DNA from: an uncultured Chloroflexales bacterium
GTDB taxonomy: Bacteria > Chloroflexota > Chloroflexia > Chloroflexales > Chloroflexaceae
Assembly: GCA_937918935.1 (NCBI GenBank)
Contig: CAKZSI010000028.1
Location: forward strand, 1 to 64,000
Length of the DNA: 64,000 nucleotides
Direction: 5' to 3'
Below are positions 27,815-35,483 of this stretch, piece by piece. The notes beneath the pieces were generated by a model. That model was not told the origin of the DNA. It did no database searches and saw only the letters and a program-made list of their open reading frames with translations. Made by a program: the position numbers and the translations under genes. Each line of letters starts with the position of its first letter. Position 1 is the first letter of the stretch.

Positions 27815-28936
27815 CTACCGCGCCCGGAATACCACGGCGGCGCGCTGATCCGGCGCGCCGTTCAGGTACACGGTGGTGGTTGCGCCGGCAACATTGCCTG
27901 TCCGGGGCGTCCAGAAGAGCACGACGCTCCAGGTTGAGGCCCCCAGGCCGCAGCGCCCGGCATAACCGCTGGCATCGGTCTGGTTCTGGTAACTGTGGTC
28001 GCCGTTGTTGATGCCCAGGACCGCCCCGGCGATTGGTCCGCCAGGGCCAAGGACCTGAACGTCAATGCACGAGGCGAACTGACCACTATTACCAGTGCCG
28101 TCGAAGCTTTTACGTTGCGCAACGCCGAAGGTGGCGCCGGCAGATCGCGCCGGGGGACGGGGGGCCACGGTTGGACGTTGCGAGGGGAGGGCCGCCGGCG
28201 TGGCGGGCGCGGTGGTAGCGATCGGCGGGTTCAGCTTGCTTGCCAGGCGCTCCACACAAGACTGTGCCGCGTCACTCGCCTGAAGCGCCATCGCCCGCTC
28301 GCAGAACTGATGCGCTTCCTGCCAACTCGCCGGGTCGCGGGCGCTATCGCCAGCCTGCTCGAACACGCCCGCCGCGGCGAGCAAGCCGGTCGCCGCGATC
28401 CGCTCCGCACCGGGCAGGTGGGGCTCAGTGGCGGCGGCCACGCTGGCCCGCCCGGCCAGGGCGCGGGCCATGTCGAGCGCGGAGGGGTCTTCGGCGACTA
28501 TCTGGCGGGCCAGAAGGGCCAGTCGCAGATCCTCGACGGCCAGGAGAGTAACGAGCGCGCGCTCCAGACCAAGCAACTCGTCTCGCAGCGCCGGCTCGTT
28601 CGGGTGGAGCGCCAGAGCCAGGCCCACCTGGTCGAGGGCCGTGCGGAGCGCCCGCGCCTCACCAGGGGCAGCGACGATGGCCTCGCGGGCCAGACCCATC
28701 CGCGCGCGCGCCAGCATCTCCACCCGCGCCGGATCCACCGGAGCGCCGAGCAACTCCACGGCGGCGGCGTGGTCGCCGCGCTCCAGGGCGACCCGGGCAT
28801 CGCTGAGCGCGGCGGCCTCTACCGGCGTAGCCGGATCGTTCGAGGAAGGAGTGACAACCGGCGCCGCCGGCCCTGCGCAGGCTGCCAATGCGACGGCCAG
28901 CAGAACCGAGGCGATCAGCTTGCATACGCGTAGCAT
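27815..28936 (-). CDS. TPR-like lipoprotein with a C-terminal beta domain
   Basis: A 373-residue lipoprotein: signal segment LIASVLLAVALAAC with the modified Cys at 20, so it would sit on the outer face of the membrane. Residues 40-235 are helical repeats of TPR character (ALSDARVALERGDHAAAVELLG, then LALALHPNEPALRDELLGLERAL). A Pro-rich linker (about 240-265) leads to a beta domain (about 275-373) with CIDVQVLGPGGPIAGAVLGI and CGLGASTWSVVLFW, resembling a carboxypeptidase-regulatory-like sandwich. I chose ATG 28936 because the signal begins there and AAGGA lies 8 nt upstream. It ends 20 bp from the stop of the convergent YukD-FHA gene and follows the VWA-FHA gene in direction. An assembly role for the secretion system is inferred from position only. 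Confidence 0.75.
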   Translation of the reverse strand: MLRVCKLIASVLLAVALAACAGPAAPVVTPSSNDPATPVEAAALSDARVALERGDHAAAVELLGAPVDPARVEMLARARMGLAREAIVAAPGEARALRTALDQVGLALALHPNEPALRDELLGLERALVTLLAVEDLRLALLARQIVAEDPSALDMARALAGRASVAAATEPHLPGAERIAATGLLAAAGVFEQAGDSARDPASWQEAHQFCERAMALQASDAAQSCVERLASKLNPPIATTAPATPAALPSQRPTVAPRPPARSAGATFGVAQRKSFDGTGNSGQFASCIDVQVLGPGGPIAGAVLGINNGDHSYQNQTDASGYAGRCGLGASTWSVVLFWTPRTGNVAGATTTVYLNGAPDQRAAVVFRAR

Positions 28937-28954
28937 CGGGAGATCCTTGCGTAG

Positions 28955-28999
28955 CTGGCAGGGGTGTAGGGAAACCTGGTTTCCCCGCACCCCTGCCAG
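28955..28999. repeat. dispersed palindrome with 10-bp outer arms
   Basis: CTGGCAGGGGTG ... CACCCCTGCCAG encloses TAGGGAAACCTGGTTTCCCCG. It forms a long stem in the leader of the lipoprotein gene, 19 bp upstream of its start codon, so transcription or translation of that gene may be affected. Confidence 0.8.
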
Positions 29000-29064
29000 T
29001 TACACTATTATCACGGTAGGATCTGCGGCGAAGCCGCACAACAACAGGATGGAAAAGACTTATC

Positions 29065-29087
29065 CTGGGAGGGCCGCGCCCTCCCAG
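29065..29087 (-). terminator. terminator after the VWA-FHA gene (GGGAGGGC hairpin type)
   Basis: CTGGGAGGGC-CGC-GCCCTCCCAG is a perfect 10-bp stem. On the minus strand it follows the stop at 29121 and is followed by GATAAGTCTTTTCC, a T-rich tail. The same hairpin recurs at 37009 and 40602. Confidence 0.6.
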
Positions 29088-29120
29088 ACTCTCGCCTGCT
29101 AGAACTCTTTTCGAAACGGG

Positions 29121-30527
29121 TCACGCGGCGGCATCGTCATCCGCCGGGGTCGCGATTTGCACGCAGAAGCGTACCTGGGGGCCGACGCGCACAATCTCCC
29201 CCGGTTCGAGCGGCTCGGGCGCGCCCGGCGTCAATCGCCGTCCTGGATCGCCAACCAGGGTGCCATTGGTGCTCTCCATGTCGGTGATCTCCACCTGATC
29301 GCCGATCAGCGAGAGGCGCGCGTGCAGGCCCGAAACCCAGCTACTGGCAATGCAGACATCGCAGCCTGGATCGCGCCCCACGGTGATCTGGCGGCTTCGC
29401 ACCGGCCATACCCGGCGCTCACGGCCATCCCAGACCACTACCTCCAGAGCCGGCAGGGCGCCGCCGGTCACGCGCCGCGCGGTCGTCACCGCGCCCGGGG
29501 CGCGGTAGCGTCTGGTGCTGTCTGCTGAGCGTTCAGGAGCGCCGAAGTGCGACCGGCGCCGCCGGATTACCACCATTCCCCCCACGACCAGCGGCAGGGC
29601 GCCCAGGCCCATCCACCATACGGGGAAGGGTTGGTCGGAGGTCGGGAGGTCAAACGTAGCCGTGGCGGGCGCGCCGCAGCCGGTCAGGGTGAGTTCGTGT
29701 TCGCCAGGGGCCAGGCGCTCCAGGTCCACCCGCACCTGGAGGGGCGCGGTCGCCTCCAACCAGCCGGCGAGGCGCTGGTCAACGGCCATGCTCCGCGCGG
29801 GGAGCGCTGCGCTATCGGCGGCCGCGTAGCTCAGGTAGAGCGCGTCCAGGTTGGCTGCCAGGGGCGCGAGGGGGCCACGCACCTCCACGTCGCTGGCGCC
29901 CAGGTCCACGACGGCCAGCGCCGGGTCGGCTGGCAGCAGTGTCGCGGCAGCATCGGGAGCGCTGGCGGCAAACAACGCCAGGGCTCGCGGCCCCGCCGGG
30001 GCGTCTGCCAGCGCCTCGGCGGCCAGGCGTAGCGCCTGGCCCAGGACGGGCGGCTGTTCAGCGAGGGGACGGGGCGCGGCAACGAGCGCGCCGAGGGCCC
30101 GCCGCACGGCCACTTCATCGCTGGTCAGCGGCAACACCAGCCGCGCGGTCGCATCGAAGGCCACCAGACCGGCCAGCGAACCGGGCGGTAGCCGGTCGAG
30201 CAGCGCGTTTGCTCGTGTGAGCGCATCGTGCAGGCGGGTGCTGTGGGGCGTGCCGGTTTCGTCCATCACCGGCGTCGTTTCGACCACCACGACCAGGGCC
30301 AGCGGAACCGTGGAACGGGACGGTGCGCTTACGGGGTAGGTGACGCCGTCAATCGTCGCGGTCAGCGTGGGTATGGTCTCGCCAGGACAGGCGAGTTCGG
30401 CGAGGAGACTGGCGGGGGTGACTTCAGTGACACGGAGGATGGGCGGCGCTTCCTGGGCAAAGGCTGCGGCGGGAACAACGCTCAGCAGCAGGAGCGCAAC
30501 CAGAGCAAGGCGGAAACACAGGCGCAT
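29121..30527 (-). CDS. VWA-like domain protein with one membrane span and a cytoplasmic FHA domain
   Basis: A 468-residue protein: signal peptide (1-25, ending AFAQ), an extracytoplasmic von Willebrand A-like domain (about 70-235), a beta-rich stalk (to 297), a membrane helix (302-323, followed by RRRR) and a cytoplasmic FHA domain (about 380-460). The FHA has VGRDPGCDV (383-391), VSGLHARL (398-405; Gly replaces the usual Arg) and ESTNGTLV (418-425). The VWA metal site is altered: the expected D-x-S-x-S reads ETTPV (83-87), so metal binding is doubtful. It is the second FHA protein of the locus and could receive phospho-threonine signals across the membrane. The ATG at 30527 follows GGAGGTG at 30534-30540 (minus strand). 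The upstream frame is ignored for that reason. Confidence 0.8.
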   Translation of the reverse strand: MRLCFRLALVALLLLSVVPAAAFAQEAPPILRVTEVTPASLLAELACPGETIPTLTATIDGVTYPVSAPSRSTVPLALVVVVETTPVMDETGTPHSTRLHDALTRANALLDRLPPGSLAGLVAFDATARLVLPLTSDEVAVRRALGALVAAPRPLAEQPPVLGQALRLAAEALADAPAGPRALALFAASAPDAAATLLPADPALAVVDLGASDVEVRGPLAPLAANLDALYLSYAAADSAALPARSMAVDQRLAGWLEATAPLQVRVDLERLAPGEHELTLTGCGAPATATFDLPTSDQPFPVWWMGLGALPLVVGGMVVIRRRRSHFGAPERSADSTRRYRAPGAVTTARRVTGGALPALEVVVWDGRERRVWPVRSRQITVGRDPGCDVCIASSWVSGLHARLSLIGDQVEITDMESTNGTLVGDPGRRLTPGAPEPLEPGEIVRVGPQVRFCVQIATPADDDAAA

Positions 30528-30613
30528 AGGGTTCACCTCCGGGAAGTGAGCGTGATCCACCCTATGTACCGCTCCCGATCGCTGCATGATGCGCCGCAGG
30601 GCGCGGGGTTATT

Positions 30614-30645
30614 GGAGCGCGGGAGCGCGGCCCGGCCCGCGCTCC
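30614..30645. terminator. hairpin between the oxidase cluster and the VWA-FHA gene
   Basis: GGAGCGCGGG (30614-30623) and CCCGCGCTCC (30636-30645) form a perfect 10-bp stem with a 12-nt loop. It lies after the stop of oxidase subunit I on the minus strand. The T-tract is weak on that strand. Confidence 0.45.
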
Positions 30646-30657
30646 GCGTTTCTAAAA

Positions 30658-30692
30658 AGGGGTATGGGGAAACCAGGTGTCCCCATACCCCT
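30658..30692. repeat. dispersed palindrome (GGGGAAACC-type core)
   Basis: AGGGGTATGGGGAAACC ... GTCCCCATACCCCT is a long inverted repeat next to the hairpin at 30614, followed by CCAACCGG. Confidence 0.8.
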
Positions 30693-30723
30693 CCAACCGG
30701 CCATCATCACGGACGAGCGAGCA

Positions 30724-32406
30724 TCACCAGGGTGACAGCCCCGGAATATTGAAGCGCCCGGTGGTGGCGAGGAAGTACAGCGTCGGACCATAGTTGATCG
30801 CCACCAGCACAATCGCGCTGAGCACCCAGGGCGTCAGGCGGTCGAGGAACAGCGGCACATCCTCGGGCCCCGAGAGCGCCCGGGCGAAGGTCACCGGCCC
30901 GGGTTCCACACGCTTGCCAGTCGTGAGCGTCATCAGCATATTCACCAGGAAGCAGAGGGCGCTGGCAAACATCAGCAGCCCGCCAACCATGGTGAAGGGA
31001 AGCAAACCCTCCCACGCGGGCAATACGTAGGGGGCGGAGCCGATCATCGTGCGCCGGGGCATGCCTGCCAGACCCAGCATGTGCATAAAGTGCGAGAAGA
31101 GGATCATGCCGATGATCCAGAGCCAGGCCTGCGCCAGACCCAGGCCCCTGCTCCACAGCGTCCGGCCGGACAGGTAGGGCAGAAGCCAGTAGGTCAACCC
31201 CATAAAGGTCAGGGCCACGGCCGAACCGACGGTCAGATGGAAGTGGCCGGAGATCCAGGCGGTGTTGTGCACCACCAGGTTCAGATTGTAGCTGGCATTG
31301 ATCACTCCGCTGGCCCCGCCGAAGGCAAAGAGCATCATCGCGAAGACCTGGGTGACGAAGGCCGGCTCGTTCCAGGGCAGGGCGAAGATCCAGGCCAGCC
31401 AGCCCTTGCCGCCCCGGCTGCGTCCGGCGTGCTCCAGCGAGGCGACCACGTTGAAGAAGGTCAGCAGGCTGGGGAAAAAAACGCCAACGGTGAAAATAAA
31501 GTGCACCAGTTTCCAGATCTGGGAAATGCCGGGGTCGGTGTACTGGTGGTGCAGGCCGATCGGCACCGAGAGCACCAGGAAGAGCAGGAACGACACGCGG
31601 GCCATCGGCTCGCTGAAGAGCTTGCCGCCCGCCAGTTTTGGAACGATGGTGTACCAGGAGATGTATGCGGGCAGGAGCCAGAAGTACACAATCGGATGGC
31701 CAGTGAACCAGAACAGGGTGCGCGCCAGCAGCGGATCGGTGCCCGGGGCCAGGCCGAAGGCCCACGGCAGCAGCAGTACCAGCATCTCGACCGCAATGCC
31801 GAAGGTGGCAATCACCCACATCGTCATCGTGACGATGGACATAAACGCGGCCAGGGGGATCTTCGCGCCCGGATTGTCCCGGCGCCAGGCCCGCAGGGTC
31901 AGCACCTGGTTCGCCAGGAGAAAGTACGTCCCCACTACCACAATCGTCAGGCCGAGATAGAAGAAGCCACTGGCCTTCAGTGGCGGGTAGAACGTGAACA
32001 TCACCGTGGCCTGGTTCAGCAGGATCGGCACGGCTGCGATGAGCAGGCCCGCGGTCATGAAGTAGAAGGTGAACCAGGCCAACCCCGGGTTGACCAGGGG
32101 ACGGTCGAAGGATCGCGCCGTCACAAAGGTCAGAAACCCGATGATATAGAACGTGGTAAACACCAGCACATTGAGCACGCCGTGGAGGGTCAGGCCCTGG
32201 TAGTAGCCGCCGGGGAGGATCGCCTTAATCGGTTTGTACAGATCAATGCTATTGTACTGCAACACCTGCAGCACGCCCATCAGCCCTCCCAGGCCCAGGG
32301 CCAGAAAGGCCACCAGAATGTTGAGGCCCGCAACGCGGTTCTCGGTGGCAAATCGATCGGCGACATCTGCACGCGCTGCGGCGCGTGGTCGAGCAATCAC
32401 AGCCAT
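30724..32406 (-). CDS. cytochrome c oxidase subunit I, ba3-type (heme-copper oxidase family B)
   Basis: A 560-residue integral membrane catalytic subunit with about 13 helices that reduces oxygen to water and pumps protons. The binuclear centre is recognisable: WFTGHPIVYFWLLP with the His-Tyr cross-link pair, HHQYTDP with the two copper-B histidines, and ISGHFHLTVG with the heme ligands. The N-terminal heme a/b His lies in LTLHGVLNVLVF. The arrangement and the absence of the D-channel motif of family A place it with Thermus-like ba3 oxidases of high oxygen affinity. Subunits II and IIa precede it, with 48 bp to subunit II. The ATG at 32406 begins a short polar N-terminus. Confidence 0.93.
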   Translation of the reverse strand: MAVIARPRAAARADVADRFATENRVAGLNILVAFLALGLGGLMGVLQVLQYNSIDLYKPIKAILPGGYYQGLTLHGVLNVLVFTTFYIIGFLTFVTARSFDRPLVNPGLAWFTFYFMTAGLLIAAVPILLNQATVMFTFYPPLKASGFFYLGLTIVVVGTYFLLANQVLTLRAWRRDNPGAKIPLAAFMSIVTMTMWVIATFGIAVEMLVLLLPWAFGLAPGTDPLLARTLFWFTGHPIVYFWLLPAYISWYTIVPKLAGGKLFSEPMARVSFLLFLVLSVPIGLHHQYTDPGISQIWKLVHFIFTVGVFFPSLLTFFNVVASLEHAGRSRGGKGWLAWIFALPWNEPAFVTQVFAMMLFAFGGASGVINASYNLNLVVHNTAWISGHFHLTVGSAVALTFMGLTYWLLPYLSGRTLWSRGLGLAQAWLWIIGMILFSHFMHMLGLAGMPRRTMIGSAPYVLPAWEGLLPFTMVGGLLMFASALCFLVNMLMTLTTGKRVEPGPVTFARALSGPEDVPLFLDRLTPWVLSAIVLVAINYGPTLYFLATTGRFNIPGLSPW

Positions 32407-32454
32407 GATGAAACCTCTTGCTCAGGGTTCGTTGGGGCGCCGCTGACGCCTCAG

Positions 32455-32946
32455 CTAACGCACTATCACCTTGCCTGACATTACATGATGGCCACTGCCG
32501 CAGTACTCGTGACAGACAATGAGGTACTCTCCGGGCCGGTCGAAGCGCACGGTCAGTTTGGAGATCTGGCCAGGTACGACCATCATGTTGACCGATGTGC
32601 CGACGATCTTGAACCCGTGAATGACATCGCGGCTGGTAAGCATGAAGGTCACCTCGGAGCCGGCGGGCACTTCGATCTCGTTCGGCGTAAAAAGGAAGAC
32701 CTGGGCGATCATCGCTGCCTGGTACTTGCCCGGGGCCAGTTCACGCAGCCCGGGTTCATCAAAGGGCTCGGTGACGGCGATGGCCTTTGGTTCGATGCGC
32801 CCGGCGACATCGGGCACGCGCAAGCCGACGGCGAACGCCGTTAGAACCACGGCGGTAATCACCGCGACGGGAATGGCGATGCTCGGCAAGATCCAGGCCA
32901 CCTCGAACAGGTAGCCCATGAACTTCTCGGGGTTCTTCAGTATCAT
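32455..32946 (-). CDS. cytochrome c oxidase subunit II (CuA-binding), ba3-type
   Basis: A 163-residue protein with a single N-terminal membrane helix (about 18-41) and an extracytoplasmic cupredoxin domain that takes electrons from a periplasmic donor. The CuA ligands are all present: His 110, Cys 145, Cys 149, His 153 and Met 156 in CHEYCGSGHHVM, with Glu 147. A single helix instead of two is typical of the ba3 type. The start at 32946 overlaps the stop of the preceding small subunit by ATGA, so the two are probably translationally coupled. A longer upstream frame exists, but it overlaps that gene and is rejected. Confidence 0.92.
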   Translation of the reverse strand: MILKNPEKFMGYLFEVAWILPSIAIPVAVITAVVLTAFAVGLRVPDVAGRIEPKAIAVTEPFDEPGLRELAPGKYQAAMIAQVFLFTPNEIEVPAGSEVTFMLTSRDVIHGFKIVGTSVNMMVVPGQISKLTVRFDRPGEYLIVCHEYCGSGHHVMSGKVIVR

Positions 32947-33137
32947 GGCTGGATGATCCCCCCATTGCTCAACAGTTGCAGATACACCTGCAACCACAGG
33001 CTGACGATTAGCACCAGATAGCCACAGATGATCAGCAGCGCGCCCCTGGGCGGTTCGTGGCTCTCGTCGTCTTCCTCTTCAGCGGCGGGCCGCGTCCGGG
33101 CCCAACGTTCGCGATCAGGCGTATTCTGGGTTGCCAT
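32943..33137 (-). CDS. small single-span oxidase subunit (IIa-like)
   Basis: A 64-residue protein with a charged, acidic N-terminal half (PAAEEEDDESHEPP) and one membrane helix (about 33-56, LLIICGYLVLIVSLWLQVYLQLL). Its position immediately before subunit II, with a 4-nt ATGA overlap, and its single helix match the CoxIIa subunit that completes ba3 oxidases. Subunit II of ba3 enzymes lacks the second helix that this chain supplies. Identification is by context and topology, since such small chains are poorly conserved. Confidence 0.7.
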   Translation of the reverse strand: MATQNTPDRERWARTRPAAEEEDDESHEPPRGALLIICGYLVLIVSLWLQVYLQLLSNGGIIQP

Positions 33138-33338
33138 GGATGTCGGTGCGCTCCTCTCTAGTTCACCATACCCTTTGCAGATAGTGGAAGGGTGCAGCCC
33201 TTCCAGGAACGCTCGCTCCTCGGGCGTTTGGGGAAGCGTAGGGAGACCGGTTTTCCCCTCCCCCTGCCTGCGAGAAGGTCCGGGAGGGCGAAGCCCTCAC
33301 AGAACGCAATCGGATATCCCGGGTATCCGGACAGGCTG

Positions 33339-34070
33339 TTAATCGGGATAGCACAGGAACAGGTGCGAGGCTTCGTACACCTGGCGCATCAGGCCGCTGC
33401 TGCCCAGTTCCTGGCGCACCAGGTTAATGTCGCGCAGAAAGGTCCGCACGTGCAGCCGCTCGGCGGCGTACCTGGCCCGGATCATGCCGTTGCTGTCCAC
33501 CAGGATCACCCGTTGATCGTGCTTGATCATCCCATTTGTATCGGGCTGGCCGTAGTAGAAGCCCAGTTCGCCGCCGATCAGCACCTTCAACTCGGGGGGA
33601 TCGCCAGTGGCGAAGCGCCAGGAGCGCCGGTCGGCGGCCAGTTGGGCCGCGTAGGTCTGGAGCGCCTCGCGGGTGTCGCGCTCGGGATCAAAGCTGATCG
33701 TCAGCAAGAGCACTTCGCTTCCCAGGCTGCCCTCGGCGCGCAGATGCTCGCGCAGGGCCACAAGCTGCTCGCGCTGCGCGGCGCAGTCCTCACCGCAACG
33801 GGTGTAGGTAAAGTTGATGAACACTGTCCGTCCCAGCAGGTCATTCGAATTGATGGGCAAACCGTACTGGTCCTCCAGGGTGAAGGCGGGCAACGGGGCA
33901 ATGCGCGGCAGCACTTTCACCGGTCGCGCCACGGCGAACCAGAACGTGAGGATGAGCAGTGCAAGGCCCAGCGCCGCAAGGCTGTACATCGTGATCCGGG
34001 TGCTGTGGCTCAGGCGCGGAGCACTGTGGGGGATCCGCTCGGGGGCCAGGACCAGCTTCAGGGGGCGCAT
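33339..34070 (-). CDS. SCO1/SenC/PrrC family copper chaperone
   Basis: A 243-residue membrane-anchored thioredoxin-fold protein that helps load copper into the CuA site of oxidase subunit II. It has a membrane anchor (about 28-49), then the fold with FTLEDQYGLPINSNDLLGRTVFINFTYTRC. The copper-binding residues are Cys 92 and Cys 96 (CGEDC) and His 184 (MIKHDQRV). It lies directly upstream of the ba3 oxidase genes in the same direction, with a 201-bp repeat-bearing spacer. This fits a dedicated assembly factor. Confidence 0.9.
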   Translation of the reverse strand: MRPLKLVLAPERIPHSAPRLSHSTRITMYSLAALGLALLILTFWFAVARPVKVLPRIAPLPAFTLEDQYGLPINSNDLLGRTVFINFTYTRCGEDCAAQREQLVALREHLRAEGSLGSEVLLLTISFDPERDTREALQTYAAQLAADRRSWRFATGDPPELKVLIGGELGFYYGQPDTNGMIKHDQRVILVDSNGMIRARYAAERLHVRTFLRDINLVRQELGSSGLMRQVYEASHLFLCYPD

Positions 34071-34420
34071 AGAATTGCTTGTGCTCGAAGGAACAAGTTA
34101 CAGGCCAGAGTATATTTCCAGAGCGAAAGTAATACGGTAAAGCCCTGGCAACTGATGATGGTGATGCGTTAACTTCCTATCAGGAAACGGGTCAAATGGG
34201 GTAGTATGCATGGCCTTGTGCGTTACCGTTCGGGGGCGTTGTGGAGGGCGCAGCCCTGCGGGATGCTTTTTGTGCCGCCTGCGGCGGGTACGCGCCCTGG
34301 CGAAGCCACGACGAGTCCGCCGCCGCAGGAGGGACCGGGGTGACATGCGAAGAGGCGTAGCCTCCCCGCGCCCCTCCAAACGCTAACGTAGGTGGGAACC
34401 ATATCTAACTGGCATGAAGC

Positions 34421-34442
34421 CGGGGAAACTGGTTTCCCCATG
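34421..34442. repeat. dispersed palindrome (GGGGAAACC-type core)
   Basis: CGGGGAAACTGGTTTCCCCATG, followed by CCCCTGCC, a copy of the common intergenic family. Confidence 0.65.
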
Positions 34443-34467
34443 CCCCTGCCACCGGGCGCGGGTGTCG

Positions 34468-34486
34468 CGCAACCTGGAAGGTTGCG
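34468..34486. promoter_or_regulatory. 8-bp inverted repeat just upstream of the IclR promoter
   Basis: CGCAACCT-GGA-AGGTTGCG, seven bases before the -35 box at 34493. A second smaller palindrome, CCCAC-CT-GTGGG, lies between the -35 and -10 boxes. Both could be operators for the IclR protein itself. Confidence 0.45.
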
Positions 34487-34492
34487 TATTTG

Positions 34493-34522
34493 TTGACATC
34501 TGCCCCACCTGTGGGCTATAGT
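34493..34522 (+). promoter_or_regulatory. sigma70-type promoter of the IclR gene
   Basis: A perfect TTGACA (34493-34498) and TATAGT (34517-34522) are separated by 18 bp. The start codon at 34563 follows within about 35 nt of the predicted transcription start. Confidence 0.75.
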
Positions 34523-34562
34523 GCAGCTATTGTGGTAAATCCCCGCTGTCTACGAAAACGTT

Positions 34563-35348
34563 ATGGTCCAGTCGCTTGATCGTGCCTTTGATGTGCTTGA
34601 GGCGTTAGCCGAGGCTGAGGACGATATCAGTCTCTCGCAGCTAACCGAGCGCGTCGGTTTGCCCCTGGGCACGGTGCATCGCCTGCTGGGAAGCCTGGTG
34701 GCGCGTGGCTATGCCGCCCAGGATCGTGATACACGCCTCTACGGTCCCGGGCCACGCTTGCTGCAGGTAGCGGCTCGCGCCGCCAGTAATCGCCGCTTTC
34801 ACCTGAGCCGCATCGCTCGCCCGATACTCCAGCGCCTCACCGAGCTCACCGAAGAGACCAGCAATCTGGTCATGCTGCAGCATCACGAGGGGGTCTATAG
34901 CGAGCAGGTCTCCAGCCCGCGCATGGTGCGCATGTTCACCGAGGTCGGGCAACGCGCTCCGCTGTACTGCACCGGGAGTGGCAAGGCGATCCTTTCGACC
35001 TTCTCCTCCGAACAACTCGACACCTACCTGGAGCAGACCCAGCTCCAGGGCTTTACCCCCCGCACGTTCACCGACGCTGAGCGCCTGCGCGAGGAGCTGG
35101 AAGCCGCCCGCGCCCAGGGCTTCGCCCTCGACGACGAGGAGCGCGAACTGGGAGTATGCTGTGTTGCCGCGCCGATTTTCGACCGCTTCGGGCGCTGCGT
35201 CGCCGCGATCAGCATCTCCGGTCCTACGGCGCGTCTGTCGCTCGAACGGGCGCGCGCCCTCGGCCCGCTGGTCCGCCAGGCCGCCGATGAGTGCAGCGCC
35301 CGCCTGGGGTACTGCCCTCCGGTTCAGGTTGAAACGACCGAAGAGTGA
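34563..35348 (+). CDS. IclR-family transcriptional regulator
   Basis: A 261-residue DNA-binding regulator. The N-terminal winged helix (about 1-65) contains SLSQLTERVGLPLGTVHRLLGSLVARGY, and the C-terminal ligand-binding domain (about 75-250) has the family signature around HHEGVYSEQVSS, APLYCTGSGKAILS and GFALDDEERELGVCCVAAPIFDR. IclR proteins sense small organic acids and often control neighbouring catabolic genes; here the glycerate 2-kinase gene starts 135 bp downstream. The ATG at 34563 has no clear Shine-Dalgarno. The ligand is unknown, but glyoxylate, glycerate or hydroxypyruvate would fit. Confidence 0.92.
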   Translation: MVQSLDRAFDVLEALAEAEDDISLSQLTERVGLPLGTVHRLLGSLVARGYAAQDRDTRLYGPGPRLLQVAARAASNRRFHLSRIARPILQRLTELTEETSNLVMLQHHEGVYSEQVSSPRMVRMFTEVGQRAPLYCTGSGKAILSTFSSEQLDTYLEQTQLQGFTPRTFTDAERLREELEAARAQGFALDDEERELGVCCVAAPIFDRFGRCVAAISISGPTARLSLERARALGPLVRQAADECSARLGYCPPVQVETTEE

Positions 35349-35360
35349 TGCGCATATGCG

Positions 35361-35403
35361 GGCAGAAATGCGGCGAAACCTGGTTTCGCCACTTCTCTGC
35401 CCA
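35361..35403. repeat. dispersed palindrome between the IclR and glycerate kinase genes
   Basis: GGGCAGAAATGCGGCGAAACC-T-GGTTTCGCCACTTCTCTGCCC: the inner 9-bp arms are perfect and the outer arms carry a few mismatches. Compensating changes (GGCG...CGCC instead of GGGG...CCCC) suggest the stem, not the sequence, is maintained. Confidence 0.75.
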
Positions 35404-35483
35404 CAGGGAAAGGTTGTAGCGCCACCCTCCGGATTGCGATACAAGGCGGCACCGACGTTCCTCATCCGAAAGCAAACGCACCT

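Larger units (their letters stand above)
34071..34562. other. regulatory and repeat-bearing spacer between sco and the IclR gene
   Basis: 492 bp between divergent genes. It holds a GGAGGGCGCAGCCCTGCGGG-type imperfect hairpin near 34240, a palindrome of the common family at 34421-34442, and the IclR promoter and operator-like repeats at 34468-34522. There is no credible gene. Confidence 0.6.

Noticed and set aside
31081-32478. Plus-strand frame opposite oxidase subunit I
   Set aside because: Antisense shadow rich in Gln, Gly and His; the minus strand encodes a complete oxidase subunit.
32944-32997. Longer start for oxidase subunit II
   Set aside because: It would overlap the small subunit gene by about 50 bp; the ATGA overlap at 32943-32946 is a typical coupled start.
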